The notes: generated by a model from the letters alone, not told the origin. A stretch of DNA of 64,000 nt from Isoetes taiwanensis (GCA_021234155.1 JAJEKV010000055.1:1851090-1915089), one strand, 5' to 3'. Positions 45,678-55,308 are shown, counted from the first letter of the stretch. Program-made: numbers and translations.

Positions 45678-46129
45678 GGTGTGGGATCTTCAAGAGAGAA
45701 TTTTTTGTATGTTTGAAGATGGGGAGCTCAAAGAACAAGCTAGGGGCCTTGGGGAAAGAAACCAAAGAAAGGTGGTGAATCAAAACAAAAAATATGAGCA
45801 TTGTCCCACTCGGACGCGATTCTGAGGGTCTTAAAAAGCAAAGAAATATTTGTTTGCCTGTTGGAAAAAGTAGTTGCCAAAGAATTCACATTAGGCGAGA
45901 TGGCCAAGGAAGCTAAAACGTAAAAGCTCACTTGCTATGCCATGTTTTTTCTACCTTTTTTGTCTTACAATACTTTTTTCCTCTGCAATCAGAAAAGACA
46001 TTGTCACTTGCCGGCCGGAGTTAATGAAGCGGCTCAACCTAGAAGATCGAGGAGTGCAAACTTTTGTACCCAAGTTGCACCACAGACAGTATCATCAGAG
46101 AGCACGCAGTTAACTTCAGTGGCTGGGTA
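45678..46129 (+). CDS. Middle exons of the ParB/methyltransferase gene
   Basis: TTTACAG opens a reading frame at ~45678 (VWDLQERIFCMFEDGELKEQ, then NQRKVVNQNKKYEH). A further exon runs from an acceptor CTCTGCAATCAG (~45990) to a donor GTAAGTTTTG after 46129 and encodes a Ser/Thr/Gln-rich linker. No recognisable domain. Between 45390 and 45670 the probable intron contains seven of the palindromes. Confidence 0.4.
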
Positions 46130-46185
46130 AGTTTTGCAAACAATATGTTATGTGTTTGTGCCTTTGTCTTACATTACTCTTACAG

Positions 46186-46632
46186 AACAAGAAGAAGGGG
46201 GCTACCAACCGGATTTTTAAACCCGGTTCAGAGGGCCAAAGAAGAGAGGCAAAGGCTTAAGGCAATTGAACAGGGTAGAGAGGTCGCCACTTCCAGTTTT
46301 GACTGTACATATGAGAGATTTACCACATTTGGTCAGGACGTCCAGTACAGGGTTGTTGAGGGTGATTGTACAAGGCTGGGGACTCTTTTAGACAAGCAAC
46401 ATTTTACATTATGCATTGCAGATATTCCTTATGGATTTAAAATAAAGGATAGCGCTTTTGATGAGGAGGCTTTCACTCACGTGCAAGTCCGGTCTTTCCT
46501 GGATGGCCTAAAAGAAGTCACGACATCTGAAAACTGGAGGGTCATCATTTTTCATTCCGACCTTCAGACGATGTCGGTGCTTAAACCTATGGGAGCGTCC
46601 GGCAACGCTTTTTTCCGGCCAAACTGCGTTTG
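46186..46632 (+). CDS. Amino-methyltransferase exon with catalytic motif IV
   Basis: An acceptor (CTTACAG) precedes 46186 and the donor GTAAGCTT follows 46632; the exon is open throughout. It contains VQYRVVEGDCTRLGTLL, then FTLCIADIPYGFKIKD, then a helix and WRVIIFHSDLQTM. The order GDC - strand - (D)IPYGF matches class-beta-type N4-cytosine/N6-adenine DNA methyltransferases, whose motif IV is DPPY or NPPY; here it is DIPY. The motif binds the target amino group. Similar enzymes are mainly bacterial or phage-encoded, so lateral origin is likely but inferred. The motif I half follows in the next exon. Confidence 0.7.
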
Positions 46633-46904
46633 GTAAGCTTCACAATTAACGCTTTTTGTTTTGCGGTAACTCCACTGTATAAATTTATACCACATCTGTC
46701 TTAAGGTTTAAATCTTAAAGGCTGGAACAACCGTGCTATAAATTTATACAGCAAGGCAATGTCTGTATAAATTTATACGGCTTGCCGCCGTGGTATAAAT
46801 TTATCTGACAAGGCAACCGTCATTATAAGTTTATCTGCCACACCTAGGGCTAACTTATTTTCCTTGTTTTCGTTTTACTAATTTCTAATTCTTTGTTTTT
46901 GCTT

Positions 46905-47460
46905 GGCGGGCTTAAAACAAGCGTCAAGGGTCATGGTGGTGGTCCGCTTAGTGAGCTGTTTGAGAAAGCATTTTCATATAGGTTTTACAGTAGCGGACAC
47001 CAAAAACCATGGTTCATTTTAACACGCAGAATGAGAAGACTCCTCCCCGCAATGCATTTCCAGTTCCCAACCGTTCTCAGAGAATTAAAGAGACCCACAA
47101 CAAAAGCAGCGCCGTGGTGTCCCATTATCGAAAGCCACAAATGGCTTATTAATAATTTGATACGATGGTTTTCGCCACAGGAGATCGGATCTTAGATGCC
47201 TTTTCGGATCGGGCACCACAGCCGATTTGCGCCCTTAAGGGGAGACGCAATGTCGCCCCGGTCGACATAGACCCGAGATAAAGTAAGTTTCATCGGGACC
47301 GAGATAAGCTCTTGTGAATCCTTTCCTGATGAAAACGAGGAACTGGGAGCAAAGAACGGTGCTAGCGATGCTAAGGGCACTTACACAGAAATCCAGCCTC
47401 CACTTACAGGAAGAAGAGATGAGGAGGTGGAGTTCGTCGACTTAGAGCCTGTGGTGCCCG
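46905..47460 (+). pseudogene. Methyltransferase second half with SAM-binding motif I, frameshifted
   Basis: The region starts with GLKTSVKGHGGGPLSELFEK and reads to FYSSGHQKPWFIL. At 47190-47225 the sequence encodes RILDAF in one frame and FGSGTTADL in the next, i.e. the motif I signature (D.F.GSGTT) broken by a one-base shift. Motif IV before motif I is the permuted order of the beta-type bacterial enzymes and agrees with the previous exon. Further frameshifts and a tail of Glu/Pro-rich sequence follow to ~47560. As read, the protein would not bind S-adenosylmethionine. The upstream intron (46633-46904) contains five palindromes. Confidence 0.6.
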
Positions 47461-47560
47461 AGCCGAGAACCAGCCTGCACTGCCCATTGGAATCCGGCGA
47501 GGCGTCTCGCTATCATACCCCCTCACAAGAGTCGATCCTAAAGGGTGCGAGAGTCCCGTG

Positions 47561-48042
47561 GACCTGAAGAACCACCTCCTCCACCACGGTTGTATAAATT
47601 TATCTGATCAAGATTACAAACTAACTTTCATTGTAAACTATGTGCTAAGAAATATAACATATTTTGATGATGATTTTAATCAAAAGCTTTGTCTCTTCAA
47701 CAGTGCTTAATTAGAGCAACTCTTTCTTGCTCCATGATTTCACACTCTTTGTCTTCCCTATGTTTAATTTTCTTAGTACTTATATTAAGCTTGCAAAAAG
47801 ACAAACTATATTTCCTTCTATTTTCAGCAATAAATACTTATTCAGCTTTTAAATTTAATGTCACCCTCCTCAAAACAAGCTTTTTTTTTTTGCCCTCTTT
47901 AAAAAATGAAAAGGCTTCAAAAATGTTGCTTTTTTGGGGGTATTTCGAATGCTAATTGCTTAACAATCTATTTTGCTCCCTATTTTGTCTGTTTTTTTCA
48001 AGTTTCCAATTTTTATAAAGGAATCTTTCAAACGCACTTCTT
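47561..48042. other. Non-coding right end of the inverted-repeat element
   Basis: One last palindrome variant lies at 47589, followed by AT-rich sequence with no frame of interest up to the terminal repeat. Confidence 0.5.
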
Positions 48043-48234
48043 AAATAAGTGCGTTTCATTTTAAACCTTGTTAATAGTGTAAACTATAAAATTTTGTGAA
48101 TAATAATAGATGATAAAGTAAGAGGGTGAAAGACTCCCTTACCATAGTACGATATTAAACAACAAGGATATGTTATAATAAATTAAAATATTATCTTGAG
48201 GTAATTATATTGTAAAATTGTATATATAACGAAT

Positions 48235-48311
48235 GTGATTGCAGATATGCAGGTTTCCAAGGTGGGGAGACGCGTGATGCTGAGGACAGCATCAAGTCAT
48301 GGTGGGGAGAA
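48235..48311 (+). promoter_or_regulatory. End of gypsy pol region and polypurine tract
   Basis: GGTGGGGAGAA (48301-48311) lies directly before the LTR start TGTGAC, the standard position and composition of a plus-strand primer. The preceding ~65 bp are typical of the gypsy 3' untranslated end. Confidence 0.75.
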
Positions 48312-49856
48312 TGTGACATTCCAGCATAATATACGATCCGAATATGTATATTATACTGCCACGTCACACGTACATGTCACGAATGACATGTGCTTGAGAG
48401 CCGTAAAGGGTTGCACCTAGGGGGCAATCTCGTATGTTGTGCATGTTTAATAGACATATACAATTATAAACCCCATGCCAAATGGCAAAACCCCATTTGG
48501 CCAATGTTAACCTAAACCTAAAAGTCTCTATATAAGGGCTTTCCCCTTAAACCCTAAACCCTTTTCTTCTTTCACATCTAGGGTTTTCCTTGAGCTCCTT
48601 TCCTTCTCTCGCATTTAGGGTTCTCTTGAGCCATTCCGGCCAAGCTAAGACCCTAATTCGCATTGGCAGGCTCTGAAAAGCCGCCTTTGCACAACAGATC
48701 TTCGAGTAGCAGCAGTCTTCAGCAGGATCAGAGGCATGGACGCATTTTGAGGATCTGGAGCGGGTCAAGTGCCAGGTAAATAGTCATTCTGTTGTGTAAA
48801 TGTGGCTGGCAATAAGCTGGTTTAGCATGTTAGTTCAGCTTTAGAGACCTTATAGATCCCGAGATCATAAGCTCTAATAAAGGAACCTAACTCTGGATGT
48901 TTAGATAGATAGATTAGATGATATTCTTCATTTCAGTTCTGTGATGATGTTGGTATTTCATTCTGTGACCTCCATGTATTGGGAAGGGGGGTAGAGGCCT
49001 AAAGCCCTGTAGCGTATGATCCTAGATAGCCTAGTAGTTCCCAATTACATGCGGCTCAGCACGTGAGCCCGCCGGGGTTGTGGGTGGCGGACTAGACCGT
49101 TGACAAGGAGGAACTTGTCTCATCACGGTTGGACCCCTTTGGTGTGTAATGCCTACCGGGGGTCTATGTGGGCTAGACTTAATGGCTTGTCACTGAGTGT
49201 GGGCAAGGCATGAGCTCGACACCCGTGGAGTGATGCGTCTCTCCATTGAGTTCAAGTTGAATACGGGCAGTGGCCCTCTAACCGCCTGTGATGGGCATGG
49301 ATGCCTCTGGAGGGGAGGTGACTCTCCTCCCGCCTCATCGAGGCCGGGAGATGCAACCCAAGAGTAGTAGCCCTTTTGGCTATGCACCCGCAAAAGCTCG
49401 GGCCGTCCCAATACTTTTCAACCTACTCTGCAAAGTGTGCACAGGAGGGGCGGATGGAGTGGACTACCCTCAGCCATGTTCTTATGCCAGCCAAATCCAT
49501 TTGCCATGAATTCCGTCTGCAATGACTTCTGGAGGCCCAAGCCGTCAGTCGAACCCCCTTGAGTCTCAGCCTTGGGTATCCTTTGCTCATATTGATGTTG
49601 TTGTACATGTGATGATTATGATGTGTTCACCCTTCGAGGTGATTGTATTTATGTTATATGCTCATGTTTATTCGCGCTTCCGTAGCTAGGTCGAATCTCG
49701 AAGGGAGGCGGGGCAAATGACACATCCACTCTTCCCTTGTCGGCTCATTCCAATCGAGTGGTGTCGGTGGATGGCGTCACGCCGCCCTACCTGTCGGGGG
49801 AATGCTCCTCCTTCTGATACGATGTGTGCATCGTAGAGGGAGTAGGAGGCGTCACA
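48312..49856 (+). mobile_element. LTR 2, 3' LTR (1,545 bp)
   Basis: Starts TGTGACATTCC, ends GGCGTCACA, and is preceded by a polypurine tract. It is not followed by a primer binding site, so it is a 3' LTR. The TATA box (48526-48537) and telo-box (48549-48561) are intact. The five bases after it, GTGGA, equal the five bases before LTR 1. Confidence 0.9.
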
Positions 49857-49887
49857 GTGGACGGACTCCCGAACACAAGGTATAATA

Positions 49888-49900
49888 GTGCTATAAAAGG
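49888..49900 (+). promoter_or_regulatory. TATA box upstream of the small secreted-protein frame
   Basis: GTGCTATAAAAGGGG lies ~50 bp before the ATG at 49940 and ~35 bp after the LTR 2 end. Confidence 0.5.
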
Positions 49901-49939
49901 GGTGGCTTTTTGCAAAGAGAAAGGTAGAAGAGGCAGAGA

Positions 49940-50350
49940 TGAAGGCCTTTGTGGGAGCTGCTATTTTGCTTGTGTTACTACTACACACAGCAAATGCATC
50001 TCAGAAGTGGAAGGCATGGCCATGTCCGGAGGTAACAAATCTAGTATTTTACATCCACACAACTGACAAATAAAAATGCCACGATGGTGGTGGTTGCAGG
50101 CCAAAATGGCAATCTGACGACAGGCAATTCAAGACAGTTTCTGTGGGAGATCTGATCCTCACAGAAGAACAAGTTGAAGACTCTATGCAGATCGGGCGCT
50201 TCAAGATCATGGTCCTCAATGCCGACACCACATTTGATCTGTATCCTAGAAGTTATTGCAGCAGAACAACATGGCAAGTATGGCATGCCGCTTCTGCAAA
50301 ACCCCGTAAGCGTGGAGGATCAACTTACGATGGCATCCTACTCCATCTTT
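49940..50350 (+). CDS. Possible small secreted protein with one intron, family unknown
   Basis: The ATG at 49940 opens a classical signal peptide: MKAFVGAAILLVLLLHTANA, then SQKWKAWPCPE, with likely cleavage after ANA. The donor GTAACAAA follows (50033). An acceptor GGTTGCAG ends at 50099, and the next coding-like stretch begins PKWQSDDRQFKTVSVGDLIL and continues with GRFKIMVLNADTTFDLYPRS and CSRTTWQVWH. Exon 1 ends in phase 0, but the coding-like frame of exon 2 needs one extra base, so either the donor or acceptor choice differs or the gene is broken. I do not recognise the family. Its TATA box and start lie directly beside the LTR, which could influence expression. Confidence 0.5.
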
Positions 50351-51050
50351 GCCTTCAAATAAAAAAATCTTGCTCATTTTTGCCTTGCCATCTTGAAACT
50401 AGGTGCTGGCTCTTGTTATGACAATATGCTTGGAATTGACAGATATTCTATAGACGTCTATATATCTACTGCCAATCTTTATAGATCCATTCCAATGTCT
50501 ATTTTGGTGTGATGCTTATGAGCTTTTGGGCGTTCGTTGCAAATATCGCCAGGCTATATAGCTTTGCAGCGCGACAAATTTTTAAGAGAACATGAGAATG
50601 AATGCAGAACATGGATTAAGGGGCTTCTGGTCTTCCTAATATGTAATATAACATCAAATATATGAAGCTCTAGAATGCTTTTTGGCACAGCCACCCAGCT
50701 TGCATTCCTTAATGAAGCATATGACTTCAATATTGTATAATATTGAAAGCCATGTCTATACAAAATATTTTTTGCCTTCTCCAACTATGGACATTCGTAT
50801 TAAAGTCAACCTTTAAACGTTTCGAGTTCATAAAAAATCCCCAATATATAGCACTTGGGCATCTCCAATTGCTATCTCCATAATCTACATTAATGTACAA
50901 CTATAAATGTGGTGTTTTTGTCAATTTGTTAAAGTAGATTTTAATCATGCTATAGGATATATGTCGATTGCTTGCATCTATTTGGATGCATGTAGTGGAA
51001 AAAACACTCGTTTCAACATTGGGTATATTAACACCCAATAACTTTTGAGC
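50351..51050. other. Intergenic, no gene seen
   Basis: AT-rich. The small frames lack support. It ends at the start of LTR 3, preceded by TGAGC. Confidence 0.5.
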
Positions 51051-52649
51051 TGTGACGTTCCAACATAATATACGATCCGAATATTATATTATATCAAGAT
51101 ACGTCACACGCATACGCCACGGATGACATGTACTTGGGAGCCGAAGAAGGTTGCACCTAGGGGCCAAGAGTTGCACCTAGGGGGGCAACCTCGAATATTG
51201 TGCATGTTAAATAAACACACACAATTATTAACCCCATGGACCCCATTGCCAAATGGCTAAACCCCATTTGGCCAATGTCTAACCTAACCCTAAGGGTTTC
51301 TATCCCCTTAAACCCTAAACCTTTCTTCTCTTTGCATTTTAGGGTTTTCCTAGAGCTCCTTTCCCTTCTCGCATTTAGGGTTCTCTTGAGCCATTTCGGC
51401 CAAGCCAAGACCCCAATTCGCATTGCTCGGCTCTGAAAAGTCGTCTTTGCACAACAGATCATCGAGTAGCAGCAGTCTTCAGTAGGATCAGAGGCATGGA
51501 TGCATTCCGTGGATCTGGAGCAGGTCAAGGACCAGGTATCTAGTCATTCTGTTGTGCAAAGCCGCCTTTTGGCTAGGCAATAAGCTGGTTTAGTATGTTA
51601 GTTCAGCCTTAGAGACCTTATAGATCCCCAGATCATAGGCTCTAACAAAGGAACCTAACTCTGGATGTTAGGTAGGTAGATTAGATGTTATTATTCATTT
51701 CAGTTCTGTGATGATATTTGCATTTCACTCTGTGACCTCTATGTATTGGGAAGGGGGGTAGAGGCCTAAAGCCTGTGTAGCAGATGATCCTAGATAGCCT
51801 ACTAGTTCCCAATTACATGCGGCCCGTGCACAGGAGCCCGCCGGGTTGTGGGTGGCGGGACTAGACCGGTTGACAAGGAGGAACTTGTCTCATCACGGTT
51901 GGACCCCTTTGGTGTGTAATGCCTACCGGGGGTCTATGTGGGCTAGGCTTAATGGCTTGTCACTGAGTGTGGGCAAGGCATGAGCTCGACACCCGTGGAG
52001 TGATGCGTCACTCTCCATTGAGTTCAAGTCGAATACGGGCAGTGGCCCTCTAGCCGCCTGTGATGGGCATGGATGCCTCTGGAGGGGAGGGGACTCTCCT
52101 CCTGCCTCATCGAGGCTGGGGAGATGCAAACCAGTAGTAGTAGCCCTTTTGGCTATGCACCCTTAGGCTTCACGGTCAGTCCCAATACTTTTCAACCTAC
52201 TCTGCAAAGTGTGCATGGGAGGGGCGGATGGAGTGGACTACCCTAAGCTATGTTCTTATGCCAGCCAAATCCATTTGCTATGATTTACCTGCGCAATGAC
52301 TTCGAGACCCAAGCCACACCATGCCCCCTTGAGTCCTCGAGCCACAGGTAGGTTTTCCCTTTGCTATTATTGTTCATGTTGATGTTGTTATGTCTCTGAT
52401 GGTTATGACGTATCCACCCTTCGAGGTGATTGTATTGATGTATTGTATTATGTGCTCATGTTTATTCACGCTTCCGCAGATAGGTCGACCCGAAGGGAGA
52501 CGGGTGAATGACATATCCACTCTTCCCTTGCTGGCTCATTCCACTAGGAGTGGTGTCAGGTGGATAGCCCCTGCCAGTTTGGCTGACAGGGGGAATGCTC
52601 CGTCTTCTGATACGGTGTGTGCACCGTAGAGGAAGTAGGGGACGTCACA
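51051..52649 (+). mobile_element. LTR 3, 5' LTR (1,599 bp), diverged
   Basis: Starts TGTGACGTTCCAAC, ends GGGGACGTCACA, and is followed by a primer binding site. Compared with LTR 1 and 2 it lacks the CTATATAAGGGC segment before the telo-box (51310-51321), so its core promoter is damaged. It also has a short duplication of GTTGCACCTAGGGG near 51150-51185. Confidence 0.9.
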
Positions 52650-52650
52650 G

Positions 52651-52662
52651 TGGTACCAGAGC
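52651..52662 (+). promoter_or_regulatory. Primer binding site, initiator tRNA-Met, one mismatch
   Basis: TGGTACCAGAGC, one base different from the site after LTR 1. Confidence 0.85.
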
Positions 52663-53780
52663 ATGATCTTGATAGACCAAGGTCCAGCACTGACCATTTT
52701 CCCATAGGACTAACAGTAGACTTCCAGTCTTGGAAACAACCACCCAAGCAAGAACCTCGAAAATTGGAAATTTTTTTTCCAATTTCTAGTACACCAATAG
52801 GTAATGTTAAGATTAATAGTAAGTTTTAGCAAAAACCCAACCAAATTTGGCCAAAAAGAGGTGACCCCCCACAGAGTGCGCCCAGACCAAATCCGCCCAT
52901 GCTCGGATTTGCTCCCCGCGCACTATGTGAGTGGTGGACCCATGTTGACCCAGTTAGATGCATAATTTAACCAATCTGATAGTGCAATTCAGTTTATTCC
53001 TTGGATTCTAGCTAGTTTTGCATGTTAAAATGCTAAGACACCCCTTGTAAATTGAAAATTAGACCCAAAAAGAGGTGACCCCTCACGGAGTGCGCCCAGA
53101 CCAAATCCGCCATTCTCGGATTTGATCCTCGCACACTGTGTGAGTGGTGGATGCTACATATTCTAAACGAGGTGCACCCTGGACTACCACAGTCGTCGGA
53201 TCTGTCAATCCTACGGCCCAGACTGTATGTTGGAGCCTCTGGACACCTCTCGTTTCGATTATGCTCAATTATGATTGGGGACGCCTATGATTTTAAGATG
53301 TCGAATACGAGTTTGCCTAAGGTTTTGATGGTATATCGTGCCTCTATACGGTTTCATTTAAGCTTTTAGAATATGAAATACGGGGTTTCGAACCTCTACT
53401 AAAATAACTCAATGTCCTAATAAGACTACTTTAACCAATCTAACTAGTGAGCTAATGTGACTATTTTTTATCTTAAATCTATGTTTTTTTTTATAATAAC
53501 CCATTGAATTGTTTTAGGGATATGGTCTATGGTTTCAAGAATTATATCTATATCAAATCCCCCTGGAACCCCCTGTTATTTTGCTACATATTTACTCTTC
53601 ATATCTACATTAATACCTTCTAGATTGGCCTAATATGGAATTGCAGCTCCAAACCCTAAATTACCCCTACCTATAAGTAGAAAATTATGGTTCCTCATTT
53701 GTCCTCAGCGCCTCCAGCAAACAGCTCGTCCCAGAAGACGATTTTAAGGCACCAGAGCTCGGATTACTTCAAACCAAAAC
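52663..53780 (+). mobile_element. Leader of the LTR 3 element
   Basis: Contains two of the 64-bp leader hairpins (52867-52931 and 53091-53154), ~224 bp apart. A later part (53640-53760) parallels the LTR 1 leader (GCAGCTCCAAACCCTAAATT). No frame before the ATG at 53781. Confidence 0.7.
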
Positions 53781-53935
53781 ATGGCCCGCACCAAACAAAC
53801 AGCCTGGGTTGTAGTGCCCCCTGACCATGTGAGCGCCCAAGAGCGGGCAGCTCAACAGAAGGCCCGTGAGGCTCAGGAGCGAGCCAGGCGGGAACAGGAG
53901 GAACAGGCCAACGTCGATGCCCAGGAGCGTCAGAT
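53781..53935 (+). pseudogene. Start of a gag-type protein beginning MARTKQTA, cut after ~52 codons
   Basis: The ATG follows the LTR leader and opens MARTKQTAWVVVPPDHV, then a charged helix rich in Gln, Glu, Arg and Ala (AQERAAQQKAREAQERAR and following), which looks like a coiled coil. The first eight residues equal those of histone H3 (the mature tail ARTKQTA includes K4). From residue 8 on, H3 similarity ends (Trp instead of Arg). At ~53936 the sequence runs into the integrase of an element on the opposite strand, so the rest of gag-pol is lost. The identity as gag rests on its place behind LTR, primer site and leader. Confidence 0.6.
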
Positions 53936-54481
53936 GGGCCCCACAAAGTCCATTCCCCATTTGCTGAAGGGAAGTGGCGTGGCGACCGGCGTCAACGGAA
54001 GAGCGTCATGGGCCATGGACTTTTCCACACGCTGACAGACGTCACACGTGCGAGCGTAAGCGTGGGCATCTTTGAAGAGCGTGGGCCAGAAATATCCTGC
54101 CAAGAGAATTTTGCGTGCCGTGGCGTCACCACTAAAATGACCGCCACCAAGCCCGTCATGGGCTTGTCGAACAATATCAGGCACCTCATGAGGGAGGACA
54201 CAACGACGAAGGACTATGTCTTTACCTCGTTTATATAGATGGCCTGCAACCATGGTGTCGTCACGGACCTCTCTGAGAAACTGACGGCGACGGGAGCGAA
54301 GCTTGTCTGGAGAGAGCGTCGGATCTTCTGGAGGAAGAGCACCAGTGAGAAGATATTGCTGAAAGTTGTGAAACCAATGGGGCGTGGCCGTGACCAGGAA
54401 CAATTGAGCGTCTGGAAAGGCATCAGAAACACCCGTGGAGGGATCATCCGTGTGGATGCGTGAAAGATAATCAGGCACCAC
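53936..54481 (-). pseudogene. Gypsy integrase N-terminal part
   Basis: Contains the HHCC zinc-binding region (AHDGLGGGHF, then CDVCQR), preceded by LYKRGKDIVLRRCV, and ends WGMDFVGPI at the beginning of the catalytic core. The first catalytic Asp is in MDFVG; the remaining Asp and Glu are lost in the truncation. Integrase joins the element's DNA copy to host DNA; this one cannot. Confidence 0.85.
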
Positions 54482-55298
54482 ATGAGACTTGCCTGCCTTA
54501 TGAACAATTTCGAAGGGAGCGAATTCTTGCAGAAGAAGGACCCAACGAGCAATTCTACCCGTTTGTTGATTAAATAAAGAAGAGCCTGATGATCAACAAA
54601 GAACTTGATCTGGCTACCCAACAAATAATGACGAAAACGTTGGACACAGAAAACTAAGCCCAAGGCTTCCCGTTCTGTGGCAGAGTAGTTGCATTCAGCA
54701 GGATTGAGTTTCCGGCTGGCATAGCGGATCGGTTTATCCGTGTGTTCATCATGAGCCTGAGAAAGAACAGCACCAATGGCAAAAGCGGAGACATCAACAT
54801 GAACGTGGAAGGGCTTGTCCCATTGAGCAGGAACAAGTATCGGGGCCTGAGTAAGTAACATCTTCAACTTCTGAAAAGCAGCTTCCGCTTGGGGATTCCA
54901 AGCCCAAGTGGATTCATCACCCGTGAGTTTATGAATGGGATCAGCGATAGCTGCAAGTCCAGGAATGAAGGTGGAATAGTAATTAACCTTACCCAGGAAG
55001 GAACGTGTCTCTTTGATATTAGATGGTGCTTGAGCCTTGAGTACGCAACTGATTTTAGCGGGATCCGTGGTGATTCCATCTTTATGACCACATGACCCAA
55101 AAGAACGCCCGAGGTGACGCAGAAAGTGCATTTCTCAGGATTGAGACTAATGCCAGATTCATCACATTTTTGAAAGACAAGCTCCAACTTTTCCAAGTGA
55201 TCATCCATGGAGCTGTAGGCTGAAAAATCGTCTTGAAAGATCTGGAGAAAAGGTTTATCCTTCATATAGTCGTGAAAGACAGAGAGCATGATGCGCTG
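54214..55298 (-). pseudogene. Gypsy reverse transcriptase (3' part) and RNase H
   Basis: Begins right at the LINE insertion. The polymerase motif is FQDDFSAYS (motif C, DD preserved). EKCTFCVTSGVLLGHVV follows as in gypsy thumb regions, then the RNase H module with DVSAFAIGAVLSQ, SATEREALGLVF and FFVDHQALLYL (catalytic D, E, D in place). A frameshift lies near 55080 and another near 54540. Confidence 0.9.
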
Positions 55299-55308
55299 AA
55301 AGGTTTGA

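Larger units (their letters stand above)
39344..48066. mobile_element. ~8.7 kb inverted-repeat element with DUF7869-like and ParB/methyltransferase genes
   Basis: A 24-bp perfect terminal inverted repeat occurs at 39344-39367 and 48043-48066; its core is ATGAAACGCACTTATTT. A second inverted match, GGAATCTTTGAAAG-type, lies just inside on both sides (39388-39405 and 48020-48030). AAG/CTT extends the match outward by a few bases, and weaker similarity continues to ~39305 and ~48100, so the outermost ends are uncertain and no clean target duplication was identified. The element separates a gypsy integrase end (38.4-38.8 kb) from its polypurine tract and 3' LTR (48.3 kb), as expected of an insertion. 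Inside are two divergently transcribed genes and a palindrome array. Confidence 0.7.

Noticed and set aside
39305-48100. TATARAATTTTG in direct orientation outside both ends as a target duplication of the inverted-repeat element
   Set aside because: The similarity is imperfect, AT-rich and not flush with the 24-bp repeats, so it may be chance or part of the host gypsy sequence.
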